Source: DASYPP01 sp036006525 (GTDB lineage Bacteria; Gemmatimonadota; Gemmatimonadetes; Gemmatimonadales; GWC2-71-9). From it: a stretch of 64,000 nt of DNA. Within the stretch, counting starts at the first letter, position 1, and every line of letters begins with the position of its first letter. The stretch lies in NCBI GenBank assembly GCA_036006525.1, contig DASYPP010000004.1, positions 62,001 to 126,000 of the forward strand. The letters run 5' to 3'. The translations under genes and the position numbers were made by a program. The notes below the pieces were generated by a model. The model saw only the letters and a program-made list of their open reading frames with translations. It was not told the DNA's origin and did no database searches. This document shows positions 41,229 through 50,614 of the stretch, piece after piece.

Positions 41229-43877
41229 ATGGCAGCGTCCAGAGGTTCGAAGCCGATGGGTCACGCGCTCGTGTTGCCCCTGGTCACACTAGTGCTCGCC
41301 TCCCCCCTGGCGGGACAGAGCTCCGGGACCGCCGCACCGGTGCGGCAGATCGCGGCCACCACCATGGGCGCCGAGCCGGTGGACGTCGACGGGCGGTTGA
41401 CCGAGGCGGTCTGGAGCCAGGCCCGGTTCTACAGTGATTTCACCCAGAAGGATCCGGTCGAAGGCGCAGCCGCGACCGTGCTGACCGAAGTCGCGTTCGT
41501 CTATGACGACGAGGCGCTGTACATCGGCGCGCGAATGACTTCGCGGGGCCGGTCCGACATCTGGGCCAGCACCAGCCGGCGGGACAATGCCGGGAACTCC
41601 GAACGCCTGATCGTGTCGCTCGACAGCTACCACGACAGCCATACCGCCTACACCTTCGGGGTAACTGCGACCGGCGTCCGCTTCGACTACTACCATCCCA
41701 GCGACAACGAGTTCAACCGGGACTACTCCTTCGATCCGATCTGGCAGGCCCAGGCCCGTATCGATTCCGCCGGGTGGACCGCCGAGATGCGGATTCCGTT
41801 CTCCCAGCTGCGCTTCAACCGGCAGGACTCGCAGGTCTGGGGCCTCAATCTCAACCGGTATATCCCGAGCAGGAATGAGGACCTCTATTGGGTGCTGGTG
41901 CCCAAGAACGAGACCGGTTGGTCTTCCCGGATGGGAGAGCTGGTCGGGATCAGCGGCGTGAAACCCACCAGGCGGCTGGAGCTGGTCCCATACACCGCCG
42001 CCAACTCCACGGTCCGCGGCAACCGCGACCCGGGCAATCCGTTCGAGGATCACTACAACCTGACGGCCCGGGCCGGCGGCGACATCAAGATGGGCCTGGG
42101 CACCAGTCTCACCCTTGACGCCACCATCAACCCCGACTTCGGCCAGGTAGAGGCTGACCCGGCCGAAGTCAACCTGAGCGCGGTGGAGACCGTCTTCAAC
42201 GAGAAACGGCCCTTCTTCACCGAGGGTGCCAACCTGCTCCGGGGCAATGGGCCCTTCTATTTCTACTCCAGGCGAATCGGGGCCGCTCCCCGGGGCTCCG
42301 CCTCGGGTGACTTCGTGGACCGGCCCCTGGCCACCACGATCCTGGGGGCGACGAAAATCACCGGGCGCCTGAGTTCCGGTACCTCGATAGGCCTGTTGAC
42401 GGCGGTCACCGATCGGGAGCAGGCCCGGGTGTACGACCTCGCGAGCGGCCGGACCAGCATGACGCCCATCGCTCCGCGCACCGGCTTCGGCGTGCTCCGC
42501 CTGCAGCAGGAGTTCGGGCCTGCGGCCTCAACCATCGGTCTCAGCGCCACCGCGGTCCGGCGCGACGTGGACCCCGGGTCGCCATTGGCCTCGATCTACA
42601 CCCGGGACGCATACGCCGGTGGCGTGGACTGGATTCTGCGATTCAAGGGCGGCGCGTATGAGCTCTCCGGGGCCGCGGGAGCCAGCCGGGTGTCGGGGGA
42701 CAGCACCGTCATGTCTTCGATCCAGAAGAGCTCGGCCCACTACTTCCAGCGCCCCGACCAGAGTTATCTCCATTTCAACCCGGCCCTTACCACGCTATCG
42801 GGGTACTTCGGGAGTCTGCGCTTCGCCAAGAACGCCGGCCGGCACTGGCTCTACAATGTGGCATTCGGGGCGGAATCACCCGGCTGGGAACTCAATGATG
42901 CCGGACGTTTGGGGGCGGCGGACGACATCGACGCTTCGGCCAGCCTGCGTTACCGGGAGAACGCTCCCGGAAAAACCCTCCGGAGCTATTCGCTCGCGAT
43001 GTTTGGCTTTACCGGATGGGATTTCGGTTGGCTTCGCCAGTATCGCGGTCTCGACTTCGAATCGGGGGTTACCTTCCTGAATTTCATGACCGCGCAGTTC
43101 AGCGTCGAGTATTACCCCAGGGACAATGCGGACAACCTCACCCGCGGTGGGCCCCTCATGACGGTTCCCCAGAGCTGGAACGTCAACGGTGGCCTGCAGA
43201 GCAGTTTTTCTTCCAACACGCAATGGCGGGTCTTCGGGATCTACAGCCAGGACGAGTTGAGCGGACACCTCTGGCGGTTGAGCGGCAGTATTCAGGTGAA
43301 GCCGAGCACCCGGTGGCAGCTCTCGATCGATCCGGGGATCAGCCGGGAAAAGAACCCGCTCCAGTACGTGGACCAGCTCCCCAACGGGCCGGCCGCGACT
43401 TTCGGGACCCGCTACATCTTCGGCGTCGTCAACCGGACCACCATCTCGTCGCAGGTCAGGCTCAACTACGCGTTTACGCCCGATTTCACCCTCGAGCTGT
43501 ATGCTGAGCCGTTCGTCGCCAGCGGGCAGTACAGCGGCCTGGGTGAATTGACCCGGCCCCGCACCAATACGCTGCGCCGTTACGGATCCGATGCCAGTAC
43601 GATCGTCCAGGGGAGCGACGGGTCCTTCACCGTGACGGACGGCAGCGACCAGTTCACCCTCGACCCCAACTTCAACGTGCTGTCATTCCGCAGCAACGTG
43701 GTGCTCCGCTGGGAATGGCGTCCCGGCAGCACCCTTTACATGGTCTGGCAGCAGAATCGATTTGGCTTGGAGGACCCGCTGTCCCGCGCGCGGGTTGGGG
43801 ATCTGTGGAGCACGCTGTCGGCGGAGGGCGACAACTACTTTGCCGTGAAGGTGAGTTACTGGCTGCCGGTGCACTGA
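41229..43877 (+). CDS. DUF5916 / family 9 carbohydrate-binding outer-membrane protein
   Basis: An 882-residue exported protein. After a signal peptide (ending LASPLAGQ) the segment VDVDGRLTEAVWSQARFYSD and FVYDDEALYIGARM match the family-9 carbohydrate-binding fold at residues 50-240. The rest (about 250-882) is rich in alternating hydrophobic strands (FRSNVVLRWEWRPGSTLYMV ending FAVKVSYWLPVH), typical of the DUF5916 beta-barrel. TINPDFGQVEADPAEVNLSA is a conserved block. It probably sits in the outer membrane; substrate unknown. Confidence 0.88.
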   Translation: MAASRGSKPMGHALVLPLVTLVLASPLAGQSSGTAAPVRQIAATTMGAEPVDVDGRLTEAVWSQARFYSDFTQKDPVEGAAATVLTEVAFVYDDEALYIGARMTSRGRSDIWASTSRRDNAGNSERLIVSLDSYHDSHTAYTFGVTATGVRFDYYHPSDNEFNRDYSFDPIWQAQARIDSAGWTAEMRIPFSQLRFNRQDSQVWGLNLNRYIPSRNEDLYWVLVPKNETGWSSRMGELVGISGVKPTRRLELVPYTAANSTVRGNRDPGNPFEDHYNLTARAGGDIKMGLGTSLTLDATINPDFGQVEADPAEVNLSAVETVFNEKRPFFTEGANLLRGNGPFYFYSRRIGAAPRGSASGDFVDRPLATTILGATKITGRLSSGTSIGLLTAVTDREQARVYDLASGRTSMTPIAPRTGFGVLRLQQEFGPAASTIGLSATAVRRDVDPGSPLASIYTRDAYAGGVDWILRFKGGAYELSGAAGASRVSGDSTVMSSIQKSSAHYFQRPDQSYLHFNPALTTLSGYFGSLRFAKNAGRHWLYNVAFGAESPGWELNDAGRLGAADDIDASASLRYRENAPGKTLRSYSLAMFGFTGWDFGWLRQYRGLDFESGVTFLNFMTAQFSVEYYPRDNADNLTRGGPLMTVPQSWNVNGGLQSSFSSNTQWRVFGIYSQDELSGHLWRLSGSIQVKPSTRWQLSIDPGISREKNPLQYVDQLPNGPAATFGTRYIFGVVNRTTISSQVRLNYAFTPDFTLELYAEPFVASGQYSGLGELTRPRTNTLRRYGSDASTIVQGSDGSFTVTDGSDQFTLDPNFNVLSFRSNVVLRWEWRPGSTLYMVWQQNRFGLEDPLSRARVGDLWSTLSAEGDNYFAVKVSYWLPVH

Positions 43878-43893
43878 GGCCGGCCTGTCAGCC

Positions 43894-44241
43894 CTATGAT
43901 TTGCTTTCTTCCCAATGGAGCTTGTGCATGATCCGGTGAACCATCGGCGTCAGTAACATCGCGGCAACCACCAGGAAGACCAGGCCTGAGTAGAGCGCGT
44001 AGAGCCCCGCGAACACCTTGCCTCCATTGGTGACCGGTATGTTCACCGGTCCCATCCCGCCCAGCAGCATCGCCGCGTTTTCAAATGCGTCCCGCCAGGG
44101 CAGCGACTCCAGTTTTTCGTAGCCCAACATCCCGCCCAGCAGCGACACGATGACCAGGACCTGCGACAACCCGAAGTGGAAGGCCAGGCGCCTGGCGAAC
44201 CGGTGCGTGGACAGCGGCTTCACGGTGCGAGGCTCGTACAT
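43894..44241 (-). CDS. small membrane protein with potassium-channel-like pore segment
   Basis: A 115-residue protein with two to three helices (FGLSQVLVIVSLLGGMLGYE; KVFAGLYALYSGLVFLVVAA). Between them, WRDAFENAAMLLGGMGPVNI looks like a re-entrant pore-helix loop, as in two-helix channel proteins, but the selectivity signature is not canonical. The function is unknown. It follows the TonB receptor by 14 bases and is convergent with the DUF5916 gene. Confidence 0.68.
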   Translation of the reverse strand: MYEPRTVKPLSTHRFARRLAFHFGLSQVLVIVSLLGGMLGYEKLESLPWRDAFENAAMLLGGMGPVNIPVTNGGKVFAGLYALYSGLVFLVVAAMLLTPMVHRIMHKLHWEESKS

Positions 44242-44255
44242 GGTGACTCCACGTA

Positions 44256-47036
44256 TTAGAAGAGTACCTCCACGCCGAGTCGTACCAGCCGCGGGGAATC
44301 GTAGACAAACAGCGGCTGGCTGAAATCGCGGGCTGCGGCGAGAAAGAGCGGCAACAGCTCTGACTGGCCTTCAATGTATCCGTTGTGGTCCAGGTCCGCA
44401 TAGGGACGGTAGCGGGGCGATTCGTAGGGGATCGGCTCCGGGTGGGCCAGGTAAGCGTTGCTGGCCAGGGTCTGGATCGACGCCTCGTCGAGCCCCGGCT
44501 TCCCGGTGTCCCGGCGGACCGCGACGATGTTGCGCCGGTTCATCAAATTGCGCACGTCGAGATAGATGCCGGAGCCGACGCCCAGCGCCCGGATAGGTTT
44601 CCGGATCAGGAAATCCACCGTCGAGGTGGACGGCAGCCGCGCGCTATTGGGCGCGCCGATGATGGTGTCACCGGCCGCATTGGTCCGGCTGAATGGAAGT
44701 CCCGAGCTGTAGCGGATGATGGCCGCGGCCTCCAGCCCTTCGAACGGCTGCACGCCCGCGATGCGGGGGCCGGCCTGGTCCTTCACCTGGGCCTGGACGA
44801 TCGCGATCAGGGAGTGGCGGCGATCGAAATCCAGCGGGAACTCCACCCGGGCCGGGAACGTGGTGTCGTGGGTTATCGGATCGACTTTGAACTGCCGCAG
44901 CTGGAACGCGTTGGTCGATGTCGCCGTGGCGCTGGCCAGGGTGTAGATGATCCGGCCACCGAACCCGCTCACCATCTCCCGTTCCGCGGTGATCTCGAGA
45001 CCGCGCACGCTGCCGTAGTCGGTGAGCGCGAATACCGTGGAGTCCGGGTCCACGCCCAGCGGGACCGAGGCCACCATGCCGTCCAGCCGCTTGCCGTACA
45101 CGCCTATCCGGAGCGAGCTGTGGGTGGCCGGCCTGACCCTGAGGCTGAATTCGAACTGGGTCGCCCGCTCAAAGCCCAGGTCCGGATTGCCCCGCCGGAA
45201 CCGTCCGGTGCGGGTGGTGTCGTCGAATGCCGCGTCTACCAGGTACTGGAAGTCCGGTGGCTGGCTGAATTTTCCGTAGCTCGCCACCAGCGTGGCGCCG
45301 CGCAGGATAGTGGAGACCGCGATCCGCGGATTCACCGTGGTGCGCGCCCCGAAGCGGCCATTGTCCACCTGGGCGGTGTTCACGCTGCTTCCACCGTCAA
45401 AATGCTCGGCCCGGATTCCCACGGTGAACGCGAGGTCATTGAGCCGGGCCTGACCCTCTGTGTATACCGACCAGATGTGCGGAGTGAAAGCGGAGGTCGT
45501 GGCGCCGGGAACCGAATCGCCCGCCGGCAGGAACCCCAGCACCCGCTGGAAGGTCTCCACCTTTTGCGCCGCGTACTGACCGCCGAAATAGAGATCGAAG
45601 TTCTGGCCCGCGCCGTAGGTGACGTCCAGCTGGCCGCGGAGCTCGCGGAAATAGTTCCAGGCCACGTCGCCCCGGGATCCGCTACCCAGGAAGAAGGCCG
45701 GCACGCCCCAGGGAGAATTCTGGCTCAGCTGGGGCGCGATGAATCCGGGGATGATGGCGTTGGCGCTCGCGGTGTCGCGGGACCGGGCGATGTCTTCGCC
45801 CACAAAGTGGAAGCGGCTGCCGGTGAAGCCGCCGAACTTGGGGTCGGCCTCTTCAGTGAGGGTGCCCCGGGTGAAATCGCGGCCGAAATAACCGAGGCGC
45901 GCGTCCACGATCATGGCGCGTTCGCCCAGGCTCAAAGTGTTTTGCAGGTGGGCCGAGAGCAGCGTGCCGCTCACTCGCTGGCCCGGCGCAAAGCCGGTGT
46001 CGTACTTGTAGGCCGGATCGAAGAGCAGCCGCTGTTCCAGCGAGCGGATCCCCAGGAGCCGGAGCGTCTGCCGGGAATTGAGCGGTATGGTGAGCTTGCC
46101 GGCGAAGTCGTAAGTCTCCCCGCTGTTGTGCGGCAGGAGCCAGGGCTCCCGGTCGCGCGGATCGCGGGGGATTCCCGACGCCGGCGCGCTTACCGGGTCG
46201 GCATCGAGTCGGCCGGTGGCGTCGAAAGCGGCGAGGAATCCGATCTTGCCCACCAGCGGTCCATCCACCTGGAGAAGCAGCCGGTCGAGGCCGTAGTCCC
46301 AGCCATGGCCCAGGGGCCGGTCGGTTTCGTACGCCGCCCGTCCCTGCAATTCCTCTCCCCCGTCCTTGGTGACGACGTTGATCAGACCGGAGAGCGCCTG
46401 TCCGTAGCGCGCGGAAAAGGCGTTGGTGGTGAGGCTGGCTTCCTGGAGAATGTCGGGCGGCAGCCGGACGCCGAGCGGCCCGGTGGAAGCGTCGAGCTGG
46501 TTCTTCACGCCGAGGCCGTCGAGGATGAACGATTGCTGGCCCAGCCGGCCGCCGCGGTAGCTCTCACCCACGGCGCCGGCCGACAAGGCGAGCGCCTCGT
46601 CCAGCGAACTCACCGGAAGCTGGCGCAGGTCGGCGGCCGTGATTCGTTGCGTGGTGGCGGTGGCGAAAGGATCCAGGACCGAGTCCACGGCGCGAACCAC
46701 GATCGGTTCGAGGACGGTCGGCGCCGGGTTGAGCGAGAAATCCAGGATCGTCGTCGCGCCCGAGCGCACCAGCACGCTGTCCCGGATCTCTCCCCGGAAT
46801 CCAATGAGCCGGGCGGTGACCCGGTGCCAGCCCACCTGGACGCCGCGAATCCGGTAGCCGCCGGACGTGTCGCTGGTGCCGTAGTTGCCGCCCGCGTCCA
46901 CCGAGACCCGCGCCAGTGCGACCCCGGTACCGGTCGCGGCGTTGCGGACGTGGCCGCTGATGGCGCCGGTCGTCTGGGCCAGGAGCGGGCCGGGGACCAG
47001 CAGCAGGGCGAGACCGAGCAATGCCGTTCGTTTCAT
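44256..47036 (-). CDS. TonB-dependent receptor with carboxypeptidase-like N-terminal domain
   Basis: A 926-residue outer-membrane receptor. Signal peptide MKRTALLGLALLLVPGPLLA, then a carboxypeptidase-regulatory-like domain (about 25-105, GAISGHVRNAATGTGVALAR), the plug (about 120-240; LGQQSFILDGLGVKNQLDAS, SGLINVVTKDGGEE) and a beta-barrel ending SPRLVRLGVEVLF with the terminal Phe. The N-terminal extension type is usual for receptors of sugars, peptides or complexes. It is 38 bases after the beta-propeller lipoprotein gene, a likely partner. Confidence 0.93.
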   Translation of the reverse strand: MKRTALLGLALLLVPGPLLAQTTGAISGHVRNAATGTGVALARVSVDAGGNYGTSDTSGGYRIRGVQVGWHRVTARLIGFRGEIRDSVLVRSGATTILDFSLNPAPTVLEPIVVRAVDSVLDPFATATTQRITAADLRQLPVSSLDEALALSAGAVGESYRGGRLGQQSFILDGLGVKNQLDASTGPLGVRLPPDILQEASLTTNAFSARYGQALSGLINVVTKDGGEELQGRAAYETDRPLGHGWDYGLDRLLLQVDGPLVGKIGFLAAFDATGRLDADPVSAPASGIPRDPRDREPWLLPHNSGETYDFAGKLTIPLNSRQTLRLLGIRSLEQRLLFDPAYKYDTGFAPGQRVSGTLLSAHLQNTLSLGERAMIVDARLGYFGRDFTRGTLTEEADPKFGGFTGSRFHFVGEDIARSRDTASANAIIPGFIAPQLSQNSPWGVPAFFLGSGSRGDVAWNYFRELRGQLDVTYGAGQNFDLYFGGQYAAQKVETFQRVLGFLPAGDSVPGATTSAFTPHIWSVYTEGQARLNDLAFTVGIRAEHFDGGSSVNTAQVDNGRFGARTTVNPRIAVSTILRGATLVASYGKFSQPPDFQYLVDAAFDDTTRTGRFRRGNPDLGFERATQFEFSLRVRPATHSSLRIGVYGKRLDGMVASVPLGVDPDSTVFALTDYGSVRGLEITAEREMVSGFGGRIIYTLASATATSTNAFQLRQFKVDPITHDTTFPARVEFPLDFDRRHSLIAIVQAQVKDQAGPRIAGVQPFEGLEAAAIIRYSSGLPFSRTNAAGDTIIGAPNSARLPSTSTVDFLIRKPIRALGVGSGIYLDVRNLMNRRNIVAVRRDTGKPGLDEASIQTLASNAYLAHPEPIPYESPRYRPYADLDHNGYIEGQSELLPLFLAAARDFSQPLFVYDSPRLVRLGVEVLF

Positions 47037-47074
47037 GCGAGAATCCAGGGCCGTGAGGCGTGAGGTCATGGTGA

Positions 47075-48205
47075 TCAGGGTAGATCGAGCAGCCAAAGGT
47101 CCGAGCTGCGGCTTATCACGGTATCCGCGCCCCCCGGGAGAACAGTGATCGGGAACGATTCGGCAACCAAGCGGTCCCTCTGGGGTGAGATCACCGGACG
47201 CTTGAAGAGCCGGCTGTCCACGATGCGCCAGCTGTCAGTGCCGTTGATCAGGTCGGCAATGAACAGCTTCCCGCCCCGGTCCAACTGGGAGGGCCCCAGC
47301 AGCGGGTCCACGACGTAGTCCACGTGGCCGCCGACCACCGCGTACAGTTGGTTCCCGAAGACCGCGACATCCCGGGCGATGCCGGAACTCCCGAAATCAT
47401 GGGCGACGATGCTGACGCCGCTGGAAAGATCCATCTGGTAGACCCGGGAGTCCCCGTTCCGGGTAAAGAAGATCTCATCACCGGTGGCGCCCACATCGAC
47501 GGAGGAGGCGCTGTCGGTGCCCGGGATCGGCTGAATGGTCGGAGTAGCTCCGGAAAGATCCAGCTCCACCAGCTCGATGCCGGTGCTGACGGTGTCCGCC
47601 TCACAGGTTGAGCAGGGCCGGGGATATGTCAGCGTACTGGCGAGGTAGATCGCCCGCGTGGGCGAGAGCCAGCGAATGTGGCTGATACCGGAGTGGAGGT
47701 GCCCGTTGGTTGCGGTGTACGGAAAGGTGAGCACTGTCGTGGCCGAACCGGGCTTGCTCACGGTGCTCAACTCCAGCTCGCCCCGCCGCGGGTTGATGTC
47801 GCCGGGCAATGACCATTCGCGGGTAAATAACAACTTCCCATCGGGTCCCGGTGCGGCTTCAGAAAATGCGTCCACCGAATCCTGGGATTGCTGAGACGTC
47901 CCGCAGGGCAGCTCACGCCGAGTGCCGCCGGCCTGCGGGAGGATGGCCAGGCAGCGGTCATGGACTGTTCCCGAAAGACCCTCGTAGGAATAGATCAGGC
48001 CACTGCCGTCGCTGAGCCATGCGGGCCGGACATCGGCCGCCGGGTTGAACGTGAGCTGCCGGTCGGGACCCCCGCCAAAGGTGCTGTCGAGTGCCGCGTT
48101 CCGGTTTTGGAACGGCTGCTCGTGCCCGCAGGCCGCCAGCGCGACGACAATCGCGCCTGCGCCAGCCCACGAGGAGAATCCGGTCATAGAACGAGAAAGA
48201 GCCAC
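47075..48205 (-). CDS. beta-propeller (WD40-like) lipoprotein
   Basis: A 376-residue lipoprotein (lipobox ALAAC in IVVALAACGHEQPF). The body has PD40/WD40-like blade motifs, e.g. DRQLTFNPAADVRPAWLSDG then SGLIYSY, and SPQRDRLVAESFPITVLPGG. Such propellers often bind ligands or partner with TonB receptors at the outer membrane. It starts the minus-strand unit with the TonB receptor and the small membrane protein. Confidence 0.8.
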   Translation of the reverse strand: MALSRSMTGFSSWAGAGAIVVALAACGHEQPFQNRNAALDSTFGGGPDRQLTFNPAADVRPAWLSDGSGLIYSYEGLSGTVHDRCLAILPQAGGTRRELPCGTSQQSQDSVDAFSEAAPGPDGKLLFTREWSLPGDINPRRGELELSTVSKPGSATTVLTFPYTATNGHLHSGISHIRWLSPTRAIYLASTLTYPRPCSTCEADTVSTGIELVELDLSGATPTIQPIPGTDSASSVDVGATGDEIFFTRNGDSRVYQMDLSSGVSIVAHDFGSSGIARDVAVFGNQLYAVVGGHVDYVVDPLLGPSQLDRGGKLFIADLINGTDSWRIVDSRLFKRPVISPQRDRLVAESFPITVLPGGADTVISRSSDLWLLDLP

Positions 48206-48578
48206 AAGTCCGCCCCGTGGTTGGTTGCCGTGAGGCCGGAATCTGGCCCAGTACGGGCGGGAGCGTAAGGCTGCACTTCAACCACGATGCGGGAGCCGTC
48301 CGGAGCCGGCCAGCGAACTCCAGATCATCCTTCGAAGGGGACGCGGCTGCACCAGGACCAGGATTGGGCTCGATGGTGGAAGGGTGGGTCACGGGACGGC
48401 CATCCCGTGGTTGTTCGGCCAAGCTCGGTGACGAGCGACGGGGCTCGGGTTCACACAAATCTGGCCGGGTTCCAACATTCGCCTGCCCCCAGGTGTCCAA
48501 CTCCCTGCTCGAGCTGCCGGAAGCCGCCGCGGGCCTCCGGTTCTTCCCCCGAGTTTCACCGTCCGTCAGGAGCGCTCC
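48206..48578. other. 373-base divergent intergenic region
   Basis: This gap separates the minus-strand beta-propeller gene from the plus-strand HEAT-repeat gene and must carry promoters for both. It is GC-rich. Open frames exist on the plus strand, but they lack a ribosome site and family resemblance and run into the HEAT gene in another phase. I see no paired repeat here and cannot single out a promoter. Confidence 0.5.
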
Positions 48579-50387
48579 ATGTCTTCAGTCCTTCGCCGCC
48601 CGACCGTTACGCTGGTGCTGGCCGGTCTTCTGCTGCTCACGACTTCCGTCCTGGTGGCTTTGCCCGGCGGCCGGGGGAAGGTCCAGCGAAGCGCTCAGGG
48701 CGATGGCCGCGACTCGTTGCGTGCCATCGCGTTCGTGGCGGCGGTGAGCGGTGCCAATCCGGTGGTCTGCGAGATGACACTCCGTTCGCTCCGAAACCAG
48801 GGATGGAGCGGCCACGGATCATGGGCCGGCCAGGAGGAGCTGTTCGTTCCCGATTCGGCGAGCCGGGAAGCCGTCGCTTGGGCCACCGGCACCCTGGAGG
48901 ACCCTCGGGCGATTCCTCCGCTCTCGGCCGCACTCGATGATTCGCTCCCCTGCGTGCGGCAGGCCTCGGCCGTGCTGCTGGGCCGGATCGATCATCCCGA
49001 TAGCCGCCGCGCCCTGCTTAACGCACTACAGCAGGGGACGCTCCCCAAACAGGAGGCGGCCGCCATGGGGCTGGGTGTCTCCGGAAGCCCGGAAGCGGTC
49101 ATGCCACTGATTGGAAAACTCGGGGCCGAGGCGGAAGAGTTACGCCAGGTCGTGGCCTGGGCCCTGGGCTCCATCGAGGATGTTCGAGCGGTCTCGCCAC
49201 TCATCGAGACGCTGAAGGACCGTTCGGTGCGAGTCCGGCAGTCCGCGGCATTGGCGTTGGGCGAGATCGAGGACCCCAAGGCGGTGGAAGCATTGCTCCG
49301 GGCCCTGAAGGACTCGGAGCCGAGGGTGCGCAGGGCCGCTGCGCACGCCCTGGGGGAGATCGAGGATGCCCGGGCGGTGGATGGTCTCGCGGGGGCCTTG
49401 AGCGACAGTGATCCGATGGTCCGCCGCGAGGCGGTCTGGGCGCTGGGAGAGATCGAGGACGCCCGCGCGGTGGGACCCCTGAGCCAGTCACTCAAGGATG
49501 CCGATCCCGGCATGCGGGAAATGGCCGCCTGGGCCCTTGGGCAGATCGAAGATGCCAGCGCCGTCGCTCCCTTGACGGGCGTGCTGCACGATGATCACGC
49601 CGCGGTTCAGCTGGCCGCTGTGCACGCGCTGGGAGAGATCGAGTCCGCCGAGGCGGTGGAGCCGCTGGCCAGTCTGCTGGGCGATGACGATGTCGCCTTG
49701 CGCCGGGACGTGGTGTGGGCGTTGGGGCAGATTGAAGATGCGGCCGCGGTGCCGGCACTCACCCGCGCCATGCGGGACAGCGACCACGAGGTTCGGATAA
49801 ACGCGGTGCACGCGTTGGGCGAGATTGAAGACAAGGCCGCCGTGACGCCTTTGGCGGCTGCGCTCAAGGATGATGACGGGAGAGTGCGCGCCGAGGCCGC
49901 GTGGGCCCTGGGCCAGATCGAAGATGCCGGCGCGGTCGGCCCGTTGAGCGGAGTGCTGCAGGATAGCGATCCGAAGGTCAGGCAGAACGCGGTGCACGCG
50001 CTGGGCGAGATCGAAGACCGGGATGCCGCCTCCGCGTTGGGGTCAGCCCTGGGAGACAGCGATCCCGAGGTACGGAAGGAAGCGGCCTGGGCCCTGGGTG
50101 AGCTCGACGACCTCCACGTCGCCCCCGCACCGCTGATTGCCGCCCTCAAGGACAGCGATCGCGAGGTGCGTAAGAACGCCGCTCAGGCGCTCTCTGAAAT
50201 CCAGGACCCGGCCACGGTGGGGGTGCTGATTCCGCTGCTCAAGGACTCCGATCCCGAAGTGCGGGAGAACGCCCTCAATGCGTTGGGTGAAATCGGCGGC
50301 CAGGCAGCGATCGAGGCGATTGCGGAGCTGTTGAACGACCCGGACCCGAAGATCCGGCAGAGGGCGGCGGAAGCCTTGGGGCATTGA
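48579..50387 (+). CDS. exported HEAT-repeat protein
   Basis: A 602-residue protein with an N-terminal signal or anchor (TVTLVLAGLLLLTTSVLVAL). From about residue 95 to the end it consists of HEAT/PBS-lyase-type repeats of 31 residues, about 15 copies, e.g. HALGEIEDARAVDGLAGALS. In the middle the repeats alternate WALGQIED and HALGEIED, so the real period is 62 residues (186 bases). It likely forms a superhelical binding scaffold in the periplasm. GGAG lies about eight bases before the ATG. The stop codon is inside hairpin 11. Confidence 0.9.
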   Translation: MSSVLRRPTVTLVLAGLLLLTTSVLVALPGGRGKVQRSAQGDGRDSLRAIAFVAAVSGANPVVCEMTLRSLRNQGWSGHGSWAGQEELFVPDSASREAVAWATGTLEDPRAIPPLSAALDDSLPCVRQASAVLLGRIDHPDSRRALLNALQQGTLPKQEAAAMGLGVSGSPEAVMPLIGKLGAEAEELRQVVAWALGSIEDVRAVSPLIETLKDRSVRVRQSAALALGEIEDPKAVEALLRALKDSEPRVRRAAAHALGEIEDARAVDGLAGALSDSDPMVRREAVWALGEIEDARAVGPLSQSLKDADPGMREMAAWALGQIEDASAVAPLTGVLHDDHAAVQLAAVHALGEIESAEAVEPLASLLGDDDVALRRDVVWALGQIEDAAAVPALTRAMRDSDHEVRINAVHALGEIEDKAAVTPLAAALKDDDGRVRAEAAWALGQIEDAGAVGPLSGVLQDSDPKVRQNAVHALGEIEDRDAASALGSALGDSDPEVRKEAAWALGELDDLHVAPAPLIAALKDSDREVRKNAAQALSEIQDPATVGVLIPLLKDSDPEVRENALNALGEIGGQAAIEAIAELLNDPDPKIRQRAAEALGH

Positions 50388-50443
50388 AGGGATTGAGGGG
50401 ATTGAGGGATTGAGGGGATTGAATCCCTTCAATCCCTTCAATT
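50383..50443. repeat. paired-repeat hairpin 11 (ATTGARGGG unit)
   Basis: Four units of ATTGARGGG(G) type at 50383-50420 run directly into two and a half units ATCCCTTCA at 50425-50443, forming a palindrome with almost no loop (centre GGGATTGAATCCC). The TGA stop of the HEAT-repeat gene (50385-50387) is part of the first unit. It is a convergent border and can serve as a transcription end, although no T-run is present. Confidence 0.9.
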
Positions 50444-50480
50444 AGTAGATGGAGGCCGGTATTGCGCCCGATGCTGTTGA

Positions 50481-50597
50481 TCAACGCATCATTCCGGTGG
50501 GATCACCGGGCGGCTGGACCGGCTCGGTTGCGCCGTCCCCGCCGCCACAGGCCGCCAGCAGCGTGGCGGTAATCGCTGCGGTGAGAATGCGCCTCAT
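50481..50597 (-). CDS. 38-residue lipoprotein
   Basis: A short gene: MRRILTAAITATLLAACGGG followed by DGATEPVQPPGDPTGMMR. The lipobox LLAAC is canonical and AGGAG sits seven bases before the ATG. After cleavage only about 22 residues remain, acidic and proline-rich. It lies 17 bases after the M28 peptidase stop on the same strand, so the two are probably co-transcribed. Function unknown; it may be a remnant or a small envelope peptide. Confidence 0.7.
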   Translation of the reverse strand: MRRILTAAITATLLAACGGGDGATEPVQPPGDPTGMMR

Positions 50598-50614
50598 ATA
50601 GGGACTCCTTCGAC

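Noticed and set aside
44385..47063. 892-codon open frame on the plus strand opposite the TonB receptor
   Set aside because: Composition is typical of antisense GC-rich frames; the minus strand encodes a complete receptor with signal peptide, plug and terminal Phe.
48217..48747. Plus-strand frame across the 373-base divergent gap
   Set aside because: No Shine-Dalgarno, no motif, and it runs out of phase into the HEAT-repeat gene.
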